Part shown: one piece after another, positions 10,320 to 18,394 of the stretch | Layout of the letters: every line of letters begins with the position of its first letter | How positions within the stretch are numbered: the stretch's first letter is position 1 | NCBI RefSeq assembly: GCF_026625785.1 | Contig: NZ_CP113063.1 | Span: 4,092,001 to 4,156,000 of the forward strand | Source of the DNA: Gordonia sp. SL306 | GTDB lineage: Bacteria > Actinomycetota > Actinomycetes > Mycobacteriales > Mycobacteriaceae | Length of the DNA stretch: 64,000 nt | Reading direction: 5' to 3' | The notes under the pieces: generated by a model | The model's database searches: none | Seen by the model: the letters and a program-made list of their open reading frames with translations, nothing else | What the model was told of the DNA's origin: nothing | Translations under genes and position numbers: made by a program

Positions 10320-11187
10320 TGGTCGACGGGAGTCGGTTCGCGATCATGCGGGCGATCGCCTTGTTGCCCGCCAGGTTCGGATGGAATCCGAGGTACTCGC
10401 TCGACGTCACGTAGCCCTCGAACCACTTCTCGTCATCGGCGCAGGCGTCGTGTCCGGTCGATTCGGCCTCGACGTCGACGAAGGCCGCACGGTGACGTTC
10501 GGCGACACGTCGCAGGATGTCGTTGTATGGGCCGAAGAAGTCCCGGCGGATGAAGGCGAGATCGGCGGAGCTCGCCGGATTCTCCGGAAAACAACCGCGA
10601 TCGCCGAAATAGCCACCCTGCCCGACGATCACGACGGTGGCGGAGGGAGACCGCTTCCGGACCGCGCGCACCACCGCGTCGACCCGATCGTCGAGGGGCT
10701 CGAGTGCGTTGCGGATGGCGGAGTGATACCAGGCGTTGGACCGGCAGTGCGCGTCGACGCCCGGGATCGGGACGAAGCACACTCGGGAGATGTTTCCCCA
10801 GTCCGTGTCGTTGCCGCCGATCGAGATGGTCACGAGGTCGGTGTCGGGGCGCAGCGCATCGATCTGAGGTGGGACGAAGCCCTGCGACCGCAGTTGGGGC
10901 GTGGTGGTGATGTTCTGGGCCTTCGCTCCCGCGCACGCCACCGACCGGAAGGTCGTGGTGTGGATGAGTCCCGTCAGCTGATTGGGGTAGGCGACGGATG
11001 ATCGGCCGCAGCCGATGATCTGAGTCGCGACGGTCGGGCTCGCGGCCCGCGAATCACCCAGTGCCACATAGTGCACCGGTTCACCGGCAGCGGCCGTCAC
11101 GGGCGCGATGACCACGTGGAGGAGGGTGAGGAAAACGATGCCGAGTGCTGTGATCAGTGCGAATCGGGGTCGCACGACGTGACGCAT
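10297..11187 (-). CDS. Secreted SGNH/GDSL-type hydrolase
   Basis: A 296-residue exported esterase/lipase-like protein. It has a signal peptide at about 1-34 (hydrophobic core LITALGIVFLTLLHVVIAPV, then TAAAGEP), block I as LGDSRAAS (catalytic Ser46), block III as SIGGNDTDWG, and a C-terminal FHPNLAG carrying the catalytic His. Several Cys residues could form disulfides outside the cell. All catalytic blocks are present, unlike the SGNH relative at 4260-5228. The substrate is unknown. The 3' end overlaps the convergent Lrp gene. Confidence 0.85.
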   Translation of the reverse strand: MRHVVRPRFALITALGIVFLTLLHVVIAPVTAAAGEPVHYVALGDSRAASPTVATQIIGCGRSSVAYPNQLTGLIHTTTFRSVACAGAKAQNITTTPQLRSQGFVPPQIDALRPDTDLVTISIGGNDTDWGNISRVCFVPIPGVDAHCRSNAWYHSAIRNALEPLDDRVDAVVRAVRKRSPSATVVIVGQGGYFGDRGCFPENPASSADLAFIRRDFFGPYNDILRRVAERHRAAFVDVEAESTGHDACADDEKWFEGYVTSSEYLGFHPNLAGNKAIARMIANRLPSTITGARGR

Positions 11188-11222
11188 GCGCGAACCGTAT
11201 GCGGCTGCGAGGTGAATCGCAA

Positions 11223-11251
11223 TTGGTCGCGCTGCGCGGTCGTGCTAGCCT
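11223..11251 (+). promoter_or_regulatory. Promoter of the DAHP synthase attenuator leader
   Basis: TTGGTC at 11223-11228, an exact 17-base spacer, and TAGCCT at 11246-11251. A transcript would start around 11258-11262, on the GTG/ATG of the leader peptide, so the leader peptide would be translated from a leaderless mRNA. Confidence 0.65.
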
Positions 11252-11261
11252 GGTCGCCGTG

Positions 11262-11327
11262 ATGACCACTGTGCGCGCCTATTGGCGCTTTATCGAGGCT
11301 CCGGGTGGGGCCGCGATGAAGCGCTGA
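11262..11327 (+). CDS. Aromatic amino acid leader peptide (AroR-like)
   Basis: A 21-codon frame beginning TTVRAYWRF after the initiator and ending MKR. Codons 7, 8 and 10 are Tyr, Trp and Phe: all three end products of the pathway started by the downstream DAHP synthase. The start (ATG 11262, or GTG 11259) coincides with the predicted transcription start. A perfect 9-base inverted repeat and an intrinsic terminator follow before the enzyme gene. Corynebacterium glutamicum has a leader peptide, AroR, controlling a DAHP synthase gene. This is an analogous ribosome-mediated attenuator, inferred from layout. Confidence 0.75.
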   Translation: MTTVRAYWRFIEAPGGAAMKR

Positions 11328-11354
11328 CACTGCCGCGCGCGCAAACACCCGGAG
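11299..11354 (+). promoter_or_regulatory. Attenuator hairpin of the DAHP synthase leader
   Basis: CTCCGGGTG (11299-11307) is the exact reverse complement of CACCCGGAG (11346-11354). The 5' strand lies inside the leader-peptide frame just after the Tyr-Trp-Phe codons, so a stalled ribosome would mask it and change folding of the downstream RNA. CGCTG (11322-11326) can alternatively pair with CAGCG (11361-11365) of the terminator stem. Confidence 0.65.
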
Positions 11355-11359
11355 CCCGA

Positions 11360-11385
11360 GCAGCGACCGCAAGGTTGCTGCTTTT
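11360..11385 (+). terminator. Intrinsic terminator (attenuator) before DAHP synthase
   Basis: A 9-bp stem, GCAGCGACC paired with GGTTGCTGC (one G-T pair), closes a GCAA tetraloop and is followed directly by TTTT. It sits between the leader peptide and the DAHP synthase gene, where only a regulated terminator makes sense. Confidence 0.8.
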
Positions 11386-11465
11386 GTCATATCAAGGGCC
11401 TCCGGTGACTCATGAGCAACCAGGGGCACCCGACAACGACCGGGCCAGACCCCGAAAGGCACGAC

Positions 11466-12536
11466 GTGACCACCATTCCCGACTTGACTGCCGCATCGAC
11501 CTCCGATCGTCGGATCAAGTCCTTCCGTTCCATCCCGTCGCCGGACACGATTCGCAGTGAACTGCCGCTGACAGCACGACGTGCCGTCAGCGTTCAGAAT
11601 GATCGCGACGAGATCGCCGACATCCTCGCCGGCCGTGACGACCGTCTGCTCGTCGTGGTGGGCCCGTGTTCGGTGCACGACCCGGTGGCGGCGCTCGACT
11701 ACGCGCGACGCCTGGCGCCATTGGCGAAGGACTACGCCGACCGGCTGAAGATCGTGATGCGCGTCTACTTCGAGAAGCCGCGCACCACCGTCGGATGGAA
11801 GGGACTCATCAACGATCCGGGGATGGACGGGACCTTCGACGTCGAACGTGGACTGCGGATGGCGCGTTCGCTGCTGCTGGACATCATCGACCTCGGACTA
11901 CCCGTCGGGTGCGAGTTCCTGGAACCGACCAGCCCGCAATACATCGCGGACACCGTCGCGTGGGGTGCCATCGGGGCGCGCACCACGGAGTCGCAGGTCC
12001 ATCGCCAACTCGCATCGGGTTTGTCCATGCCGATCGGGTTCAAGAACGGCACCGACGGCAACGTCCAGGTGGCGATCGACGGCGTGAAAGCCGCAGCGGC
12101 GCAGCATGTCTTCTTCGGGGTCGACGACTTCGGCCACGGATCCGTGGTGGAGACCGCGGGTAACGACGACTGTCACGTGATCCTGCGCGGTGGTACCGGC
12201 GGGCCGAACTTCGACGCCGAGTCGATCGCGAACGCTGTCGGTGCACTCGCGAAATCGTCACTGCCGCAGCGGGTGATGATCGATTGTTCGCACGCCAACT
12301 CCGGCAAGGATCACGTTCGCCAGGCCGAAGTCGCCGATGAACTCGCCGACGCGATCCGCACACACCGGCGGGCGGGCGAGACCGTACCGATCAGCGGAGT
12401 CATGCTGGAGAGCTTCCTCGAGCCGGGTGCGCAGTCGTCGGATGCCCGGCCGTTGACCTACGGCCAGTCGGTCACCGACAAATGCATGGGGTGGGAAGCC
12501 AGTGTCGCCGTGCTGGCGACGCTTGCCCAGAGCTGA
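11466..12536 (+). CDS. aroF: 3-deoxy-7-phosphoheptulonate (DAHP) synthase, class I
   Basis: This enzyme condenses phosphoenolpyruvate and erythrose-4-phosphate, the first step of aromatic amino acid synthesis. The protein has the class I (AroFGH-type) signatures LLVVVGPCSVHD, RVYFEKPRTTVGWKGL, GARTTESQVHR, MPIGFKNGTDG and DCSHANSGKDH. The GTG at 11466 follows AAAGG, and the product then begins like corynebacterial AroF (S.D.R.....IPSP). An in-frame ATG at 11412 would add 18 residues. M. tuberculosis relies on a class II enzyme, so this is an additional or alternative isoenzyme. Expression is probably set by the upstream leader-peptide attenuator. Confidence 0.9.
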   Translation: MTTIPDLTAASTSDRRIKSFRSIPSPDTIRSELPLTARRAVSVQNDRDEIADILAGRDDRLLVVVGPCSVHDPVAALDYARRLAPLAKDYADRLKIVMRVYFEKPRTTVGWKGLINDPGMDGTFDVERGLRMARSLLLDIIDLGLPVGCEFLEPTSPQYIADTVAWGAIGARTTESQVHRQLASGLSMPIGFKNGTDGNVQVAIDGVKAAAAQHVFFGVDDFGHGSVVETAGNDDCHVILRGGTGGPNFDAESIANAVGALAKSSLPQRVMIDCSHANSGKDHVRQAEVADELADAIRTHRRAGETVPISGVMLESFLEPGAQSSDARPLTYGQSVTDKCMGWEASVAVLATLAQS

Positions 12537-12584
12537 CCGGCGCGCGCCGGACGCCTCCGGACCTGCTGCGCCACCTCATCCAGA

Positions 12585-12626
12585 TGCGCACACTCGTCGC
12601 GAAAGTGTGCCCGGTCGGCGAGGTCG
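12585..12626. repeat. Degenerate two-unit copy of the 21-base repeat (copy 3)
   Basis: In the convergent gap 12537-12662, TGCGCACACTCGTCGCGAAA starts at 12585 and TGTGCCCGGTCGGCGAGG at 12606, exactly 21 bases later. Both resemble the right-arm unit of the arrays at 4159-4200 and 34065-34160. Nothing else is recognisable in this gap. Confidence 0.5.
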
Positions 12627-12662
12627 TGGTGGGACCGGCCCGATCCGATCCCACCGCAACGC

Positions 12663-14135
12663 TCAGTTTCGATTGCGCCGCAACTGATTCGCGTATCCGA
12701 CGGCACTGTCGACGAGAATGAACGCAGCAAGGCTGATGCCGAGGAGCGGGACGAACCAGCCGACCGTCACCGCGATCACGATGATCGCCACGATCGTCGG
12801 CACCGGCAGTCCTCGCCACGCGCCGCGTAGCGGTGCGGGGCCGACCGCGAGGACACGATCCGATCGCCGGGGGCGGCGTTGCCACCACATCTGGTAGCCG
12901 CGCACGATCACGGCCAGGAGGCCGATCGCCAACAGCAGCAGCGCGATCTGGTTGACGAAGCCGAACAGCAGACCCATGTGCAGGGCGATGCCCCACGTGC
13001 TCAGCTGCGCGGCGAGTGGCCAGTCGGCGAACCAGGAGACGTCGACGACATGGCCGTTTGCTCCGTCGATCGAGACCGAGTTCGGCGAGAACTGCCACGG
13101 CTGGCGCGTCTCCGCCACCGTGAACGCGGTCGTCGTATCCGTCGGTACGGACACCTCGACGTGGTCGGTTACCCCGACCCGATCGGCAACTGCCAGAACA
13201 GAGTCCACCTGTCCGACGGCATCGGCGACGGCGGCGTCCCCGGCGCCGGCATGCCCGGCCGCGTGGTCGCCGTGGTCGCTGTGTCCACCGGCAGGCATGG
13301 TGGAGTCGTCGAGGGAGGTCGACACACTCGGGGTCGTCCAGCTCAGTGCCTGGCGCAGCTCACCGATGTTGTCGCCGGCCAAGCGCGACCAGGTGAGGCC
13401 CGTCGCCGACAGGAACAGCATCCCCACGACGATCCAGACCCCAACGGCACCATGCCAGTTCAGTGTGCGGGCGCGACCCGTGGTGGAGCGGTCGACGCTG
13501 ATCAGCCGAGCCGTCCGGTCCCGCCTCATGCGTCGATACCGCGCAATCCACAGTGCAAGACCCGCAAGTGCGATCACCCACAGCCACGACGCCGCGAGTT
13601 CGCTGTACAGGCGGCCCGGTTCTCCGAGGTGGAGGTGTCGATGCAGCTGGCTGATCCAGGTTCGAAGCGGCAGCGCTGCGGCGCTCCCGTAACTCACCAG
13701 TTCGCCGACCGGGCGCGCGGTGGCGGGATCGACGAAGACCGCCATCCGCTCCGATTCTCCCAGCGACGGGTCATCGAACAGCACGCGCGTGGTGTCGCCC
13801 GGCGCGGCTGCCGGGCGTACCGCGGACAAGGCGAGGTCCGGTCGGGCGGCCATCGCCGCGCGGATCTGATCGGCGACGGGCCGGGCCGGACCCGTGCTGT
13901 CGGTGTGTAGTTGCTCGCGGTAGACGACCTTCTCGAGTCCGGGTGCCAGTGCGTAGAGCCCTCCGCTGACAACCGCGACGATCAGAAACGGTGCGATCAG
14001 GATGCCGGCATAGAAATGGAGTCGTCGCACCAATGGCGCCCAGCCGTTGTGGCGCCCACCGGGCGGGCGACCGGCCGGGTCGGTAGGTGGCGAGGAGTCG
14101 AGCGGCTGACGGGGTGGTTCTTGGGTGAGGGACAC
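12663..14135 (-). CDS. PepSY-associated transmembrane protein
   Basis: A 490-residue integral membrane protein with about four membrane spans. The first (LHFYAGILIAPFLIVAVVSGGLYAL) carries the HxxxG/PepSY_TM start pattern, a large extracytoplasmic PepSY region follows, then pairs of spans near the middle and C-terminus. A His-rich linker (GGHSDHGDHAAGHAGAG) suggests metal binding. PepSY_TM proteins include ferric-siderophore reductase-like and metal-homeostasis proteins; the exact role is open. GTG at 14135 was chosen because the preceding in-frame residues lack membrane or family character and a GGCGGACC site precedes it. Confidence 0.8.
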   Translation of the reverse strand: MSLTQEPPRQPLDSSPPTDPAGRPPGGRHNGWAPLVRRLHFYAGILIAPFLIVAVVSGGLYALAPGLEKVVYREQLHTDSTGPARPVADQIRAAMAARPDLALSAVRPAAAPGDTTRVLFDDPSLGESERMAVFVDPATARPVGELVSYGSAAALPLRTWISQLHRHLHLGEPGRLYSELAASWLWVIALAGLALWIARYRRMRRDRTARLISVDRSTTGRARTLNWHGAVGVWIVVGMLFLSATGLTWSRLAGDNIGELRQALSWTTPSVSTSLDDSTMPAGGHSDHGDHAAGHAGAGDAAVADAVGQVDSVLAVADRVGVTDHVEVSVPTDTTTAFTVAETRQPWQFSPNSVSIDGANGHVVDVSWFADWPLAAQLSTWGIALHMGLLFGFVNQIALLLLAIGLLAVIVRGYQMWWQRRPRRSDRVLAVGPAPLRGAWRGLPVPTIVAIIVIAVTVGWFVPLLGISLAAFILVDSAVGYANQLRRNRN

Positions 14136-14254
14136 GGAGGTCCGCCTTTCGGGAGCTGGACGCGACGCCCGACAGATGACGTCGTGCGCATACGCGAAGA
14201 GCCGACCGCCGCACGTGGTCGACACGCGAGCAGGTCAGCGAGGGTGAGGAATGG

Positions 14255-14791
14255 TCACATCGCCGAGAGCGGGGGACCCCGGGTGCCCACGGGGCGGACA
14301 CACCTGCGGCCGGGTCGCAGGCGGTCGTCGGTCGCGGGCAGCACGCTCCAGGACGTCGCGACGTCCACCGGTACCGAGATGAGCGTGAGAACGGTCCGGA
14401 TCACCACCGACAGAGCGGCTATCACAGCGGTCTCCAGACCGATCGCCAGAGCGACCGCCACCACGGTGGCGACGATGTGAAAGGTCGCCATCGAGGGAGT
14501 CATCAGGGTGGCGTGGTGATGAGACAGAGCGGCGAGTGCGAGGTGACCCACGAGCTGTCCGCCGACGAGCATGCCGACGAGGCCCGGCCACCCGGCGCGC
14601 TGCGGGGAGACGGCGGATGCGGTCCAGCCGAGCCCCGCACACACCGCGACCAGAAGCGTGAGAGCCGTGGAGTCGGGCAACCCGCCACCCGCGGCTGCGT
14701 GCGCGATGATCGAGGTGACCCCCGACGACGCACCGACGACGCAACCCCGAACCTGGTCGAGGGTGCGGGCCTGCGGGTGCATGGCCCGCAT
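14255..14791 (-). CDS. Hypothetical membrane protein beside the PepSY gene
   Basis: A 178-residue protein that I do not recognise. It has four or five hydrophobic segments (residues about 15-35, 43-62, 67-90, 100-125 and 125-145), a SHHHATLMTP segment in the middle, and a basic C-terminus. It lies 119 bases upstream of the PepSY gene on the same strand, so the two may form an operon. The His cluster in both proteins hints at a shared metal (for example copper), but that is speculation. Confidence 0.55.
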   Translation of the reverse strand: MRAMHPQARTLDQVRGCVVGASSGVTSIIAHAAAGGGLPDSTALTLLVAVCAGLGWTASAVSPQRAGWPGLVGMLVGGQLVGHLALAALSHHHATLMTPSMATFHIVATVVAVALAIGLETAVIAALSVVIRTVLTLISVPVDVATSWSVLPATDDRLRPGRRCVRPVGTRGPPLSAM

Positions 14792-14840
14792 CCTATGACG
14801 GCACTGCGCCGCTGATCGAGTCGGCTGCTAAGTTCGTGCT

Positions 14841-15030
14841 GCGTCGGTCTCGCGTCCGGTTCGTCCGGATCGAGCGCAAGAGGGAATCTGGTGAGAATCC
14901 AGAGCTGCCCCGCAGCGGTGACCGGAAACGACAGCGGCCAGGAGCACTGGGTCAGCGATGACCTGGGAAGCGGCCGTCAGTAGGTGGCACGAACCGTGCC
15001 GTGTCCGGGAGTCCGAAGACCTGCCGACGT
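14841..15030 (+). promoter_or_regulatory. Cobalamin (adenosylcobalamin) riboswitch
   Basis: The conserved elements appear in order: GAGGGAATCTGGTGAGAATCC, then CAGAGCTGCCCCGCAGCGGT (14900-14919), ACCTGGGAAGC, and the 3' B12-box-like GGGAGTCCGAAGACCTGCC (15007-15025). The 5' GTCGGTCT (14843-14850) can pair with AGACCTGCCGAC (15017-15028) to close the P1 stem. The element precedes a BtuC-type permease operon by about 100 bases, so B12 should repress that transporter. Confidence 0.92.
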
Positions 15031-15132
15031 GACCGCGGCGGCGTGCCGTGGTCGACATCGACTCCGTGGGACATGGTCGGTGCCGCCGGTCTGTCGGCGT
15101 CGCCGTGTGCCCTGGGTATCTGACGAGGTGCG

Positions 15133-16170
15133 ATGACCGGGCAGTGGTGGCGCGTGAATGTGTTGAGCGGACTGTGCGTGTCGGGGCTTCTGGTCGTCTC
15201 CGTGCTCGGGCTCGTCTTCGGTACGGCACACGTCCCGTGGCGTGATGCCGTCGGATACGTCTGGGCCGACCTGATCGGCGGAGTGGTCTCCGCAGGTGAT
15301 GCCGCCGATTACCGGATCATCGTCGATTCGCGGCTCCCTCGCGTTCTCACCGGTGCCCTGGTCGGCGCGGGTTTGAGCACCGTCGGCCTCGTCGTGCAGG
15401 CGATGGTTCGCAACGCGCTGGCCGATCCGTACGTGCTGGGCATCTCGTCGGGAGCGTCGGTGGGTGCCACCGCGGTGGTGCTGTTCGGGGTCTTCGCCGG
15501 GGCGGGCATCTATGCGCTGCCGACGGCGGCATTCCTGGGCGCGTTGATCGCCACCGTCGTCGTATTCGCCATCGCACGATCGGCCGGTGGTCTCACTCCG
15601 CTGCGGCTCGTGCTCACCGGGACCGCTCTGGGCTACGGATTCTCGGCATTGACAACGGTGCTGGTCTTCCTCGCGCCCGCCGGGGATGCCGCTCGTAGCG
15701 TGATGTTCTGGTTGCTGGGCAGTCTCGCCGCGACGAGCTGGCGCTCCGTGTGGCTCGTCGCAGTCGTGGTGCTGATCGGGCTCGCGGTCGTCGCCGGACT
15801 CGCCCGGCAGCTCAACGCCCTCGCGATGGGCGATGAGGTGTCGGCGTCACTCGGGTTGCGCGCCTCGCGATTTCGCATGCTCCTGTTCGTGGTGGCCGCA
15901 CTCATGACCGGTGTCATGGTCTCGGTGTGCGGCGCGATCGGGTTCGTCGGGCTGGTGGTGCCGCATGTGGCCCGTCTCTTGGTGGGGTCCGACCATCGCC
16001 GTCTGGTGGTGGTGACACCGCTCATCGGCGCGGTGTTCCTCGTCGCCGCGGATCTGCTGGCCCGAACCCTCGTCCCCCCACAGGAACTCCCGCTCGGCGC
16101 GATCACGGCAGCGGTCGGCGTGCCAGTCTTCCTGCTCCTGATGCGTCGTCGCGGCACGGAGGCGGTGTGA
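15133..16170 (+). CDS. btuC: Cobalamin ABC transporter permease (FecCD/BtuC family)
   Basis: A 345-residue polytopic membrane protein with about ten spans and typical FecCD motifs: DSRLPRVLTGALVGAGLSTVGLVVQAMVRNALADPYVLGISSGASVGA near the N-terminus and GFVGLVVPHVARLLVGSDHRRLV near the end. FecCD permeases carry siderophores, haem or cobalamin. The riboswitch directly upstream makes cobalamin the best assignment. The ATG at 15133 has a GAGGTG ribosome site. It is the first gene of a three-gene overlapping operon. Confidence 0.9.
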   Translation: MTGQWWRVNVLSGLCVSGLLVVSVLGLVFGTAHVPWRDAVGYVWADLIGGVVSAGDAADYRIIVDSRLPRVLTGALVGAGLSTVGLVVQAMVRNALADPYVLGISSGASVGATAVVLFGVFAGAGIYALPTAAFLGALIATVVVFAIARSAGGLTPLRLVLTGTALGYGFSALTTVLVFLAPAGDAARSVMFWLLGSLAATSWRSVWLVAVVVLIGLAVVAGLARQLNALAMGDEVSASLGLRASRFRMLLFVVAALMTGVMVSVCGAIGFVGLVVPHVARLLVGSDHRRLVVVTPLIGAVFLVAADLLARTLVPPQELPLGAITAAVGVPVFLLLMRRRGTEAV

Positions 16171-16946
16171 TGCGAGAGGTCGACTACGACCAGGTCGGTG
16201 TCGAGATCGGACACACGACGATCCTGCGCGACGTGACCGTCCATGCGCCGCGGGGCAGTTTTCTGGGGATCATCGGCCCCAACGGCAGCGGTAAGTCGAC
16301 GATGCTTCGTTGCCTGTATCGTGCGCTCGATCCGACCAAAGGTCGGGTGCGGGTGGGGGACCGGGACGTCGCGTCGATCAGCATGCGGGACAACGCTCGT
16401 CAGGTCGCCGCCCTGACCCAGCGGATCGCACTCGACTTCGACTTCACGGCCGCCGAGGTGGTCGCGACAGGTCGACTGCCGCATCGGTCGCTGACGACGT
16501 CGACTGTCCGCCGCGATCGCGAGATCTGTGTCCAGGCGATGAGCGACGCGGGCGTCACCCATCTCGTCGACCGAGCCTTCACCTCGCTCTCCGGTGGTGA
16601 GGCGCAACGGGTCCTGATCGCCCGGGCATTCGCGCAGGAGCCGGAGGTCCTGGTGCTCGACGAACCGACGAACCACCTCGATGTCCGACATCAGTACGCG
16701 GTACTGCGCGCGGCGCGCGACCGAGAGGTGACCGTCGTCGCGGCGTTGCACGATCTGAACATCGCCGCGCAATTCTGCGACCGGCTCGTGGTGCTCGCGC
16801 ACGGTCGGGTCGCGGCCACCGGCACACCGCGCGAGGTCCTCACACCTGCTGCGATCCACCGCTTCTTCGGTATCGGCAGCCATGTGTTCGACCACCCACG
16901 ACTGAACGTGCCACAGGTCATCTTCGATGAGAAGGAAGCGGAATGA
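16170..16946 (+). CDS. btuD: Cobalamin ABC transporter ATP-binding protein
   Basis: A 258-residue ABC ATPase of the FepC/BtuD type. It shows Walker A GPNGSGKST, the signature LSGGEAQRVLIARA, Walker B VLVLDEPTNHLDV and the H-loop LHDLNIAAQFCDRL. The ATG shares one base with the permease stop (TGATG), indicating coupled translation, and the stop overlaps the binding-protein start. It powers import by the permease of the same operon. Confidence 0.92.
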   Translation: MREVDYDQVGVEIGHTTILRDVTVHAPRGSFLGIIGPNGSGKSTMLRCLYRALDPTKGRVRVGDRDVASISMRDNARQVAALTQRIALDFDFTAAEVVATGRLPHRSLTTSTVRRDREICVQAMSDAGVTHLVDRAFTSLSGGEAQRVLIARAFAQEPEVLVLDEPTNHLDVRHQYAVLRAARDREVTVVAALHDLNIAAQFCDRLVVLAHGRVAATGTPREVLTPAAIHRFFGIGSHVFDHPRLNVPQVIFDEKEAE

Positions 16947-17947
16947 GAACGAGATCGGTGATCGTCTGCCTCGCGGCACTGCTGGTGTTGTCGGGTTGTG
17001 GGGCGCAGGTGGAGGAGGCCGCGCCGGAGTCCGGCAGCGCAGCTGTGACCGTGCAGAACTGCCGAGTACCTCTGACCGTGCCCGGACGCCCCGACCGGGT
17101 GGTGACCAACGACACCGGCATCACCGAGATCATGTTCGCGCTCGGTCTGTCCGACCGGATGGTGGGCTACACCTCCTACGCCGGCAAAGAACGGGACATC
17201 GAATCCTCCCCGTGGCGGGCAGATTTCGGGCGGACGACCTCCCTGGGAGACGGCTTCACACGTGAGGTCGTCCAGTCGGCGGATCCCGACTTCGTCTTCG
17301 CGGGGTGGAACTACGGGTTCAAGGAGGCGACCGGGGTCACCCCGGAATGGATTCGCACCCTGGGCGCGACGCCGTACCAGCTGACCGAGGCCTGCCGCCA
17401 GCCGGGCACCACCGAGCGCGGCATCATGCCCCCGCTCGATGCGTTGTATTCGGACCTGGCGAACATCGGCGACATCTTCGGCGCCCGCGACCGCGCGGAT
17501 GCCCTGATCGCCGACTATCGCGCCGAGGTGGCGAAGGCCGACGAGACAGCGCCGCCGATTGATCGCCGCGCGCGTGTGTTCGTCTTCGACAGCGCCGATC
17601 CCAACCCGTTCACGTCCGGGCGATATGCCGCACCGCAGCAGATCATCTCGGAGGCCGGCGGTGCGAACATCTTCGCCGATCTGGCGGATTCGTGGATCTC
17701 GACCTCATGGGAGGCGGCCGCACAGCGTGATCCGCAGATCATCCTCATCGTCGACTACGGTGCCGGCCCGCAGAACACGGTCGACGCCAAGATCCGGCAG
17801 CTCGAGACCCATCCGTTGATGTCCCAGACCGAGGCGGTGCGGGAGAAGCGGTTCCTGGCGTTGCCGTACGCGGCTCTCGTGGAAAGTCCCCGCAATCCGG
17901 CCGCGATCACCCAGGTGGCCGGCTACCTCCGCTCGAAGGGATTCTGA
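16943..17947 (+). CDS. btuF: Cobalamin-binding lipoprotein
   Basis: A 334-residue solute-binding lipoprotein with the lipobox LVLSGCG (Cys about residue 20) after a hydrophobic leader. It has the two-lobed helical-backbone (PF01497-type) binding domain: PGRPDRVVTNDTGITEIMFALGLSDRMVGYTSY, PDFVFAGWNYGF and a C-terminal PAAITQVAGYLRSKGF. It delivers substrate to the BtuCD-type transporter from the outer face of the membrane. The riboswitch upstream supports cobalamin. The fold alone would also allow an iron-siderophore. Confidence 0.88.
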   Translation: MRTRSVIVCLAALLVLSGCGAQVEEAAPESGSAAVTVQNCRVPLTVPGRPDRVVTNDTGITEIMFALGLSDRMVGYTSYAGKERDIESSPWRADFGRTTSLGDGFTREVVQSADPDFVFAGWNYGFKEATGVTPEWIRTLGATPYQLTEACRQPGTTERGIMPPLDALYSDLANIGDIFGARDRADALIADYRAEVAKADETAPPIDRRARVFVFDSADPNPFTSGRYAAPQQIISEAGGANIFADLADSWISTSWEAAAQRDPQIILIVDYGAGPQNTVDAKIRQLETHPLMSQTEAVREKRFLALPYAALVESPRNPAAITQVAGYLRSKGF

Positions 17948-17959
17948 TCCCCGTCGGCC

Positions 17960-17978
17960 GTTCTGCCGACAGCAGAAC
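17960..17978. promoter_or_regulatory. PopR-type operator upstream of the popR-like gene
   Basis: GTTCTGCCGACAGCAGAAC is a palindrome with perfect 7-base arms. It matches the Streptomyces PopR palindrome (TCTGCC-N3-GGCAGA) except for one base. It lies 40 bases before the regulator start. A second, weaker copy lies upstream of the clpP pair at 19638-19656. Confidence 0.7.
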
Positions 17979-18017
17979 CCGCGGTGCCGGCGGTCGGTGG
18001 CGACCTACCATCGGTCC

Positions 18018-18365
18018 ATGGACGCCGGACTGCAGACCGCCGAACCCCTGTGGCGTGAGGTCACCGGACGCGTCATCCGACGGCATCGTCACGACCGCGG
18101 CGAACGCCTGGTGGAGACCGCGCGGCGCGCCGGGGTCTCGAGTCAGTATCTCTCCGAGATCGAGCGAGGTCGCAAGGATGCGTCGTCGGAACTGCTCGCC
18201 GCGGTCGCCGGCGCTCTCGGACTGACACTGCTCGACCTCACGCGTGAGGTGGCCGTCGAGTTGTCGCGGAGGACCGCGGTGCCCGTGCTGCGTGCCGTGA
18301 CCGCCCCGGCGCCCGCTGTGGCACCGATGAGCGCGTTCGGGGGGCCGCTCGCGCTGGCGGCCTGA
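18018..18365 (+). CDS. PopR/ClgR-like XRE transcriptional regulator of clpP genes
   Basis: A 115-residue protein with one helix-turn-helix (VTGRVIRRHRHDRGERLVETARRAGVSSQYLSEIERGRKDASSELLAAVAGALGL), closely resembling ClgR/PopR. It is convergent with a two-gene clpP operon. PopR in Streptomyces activates clpP3clpP4 and is itself degraded by the housekeeping ClpP1P2 through C-terminal alanines. This protein ends LALAA, an ssrA-like degron. It therefore probably accumulates and activates the adjacent clpP pair when normal ClpP activity fails. The ATG at 18018 lies 6 bases after TACCAT, suggesting a leaderless mRNA. Confidence 0.85.
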   Translation: MDAGLQTAEPLWREVTGRVIRRHRHDRGERLVETARRAGVSSQYLSEIERGRKDASSELLAAVAGALGLTLLDLTREVAVELSRRTAVPVLRAVTAPAPAVAPMSAFGGPLALAA

Positions 18366-18394
18366 GCAGTCCGACGTCGTCGGCGGTCGGGCGG

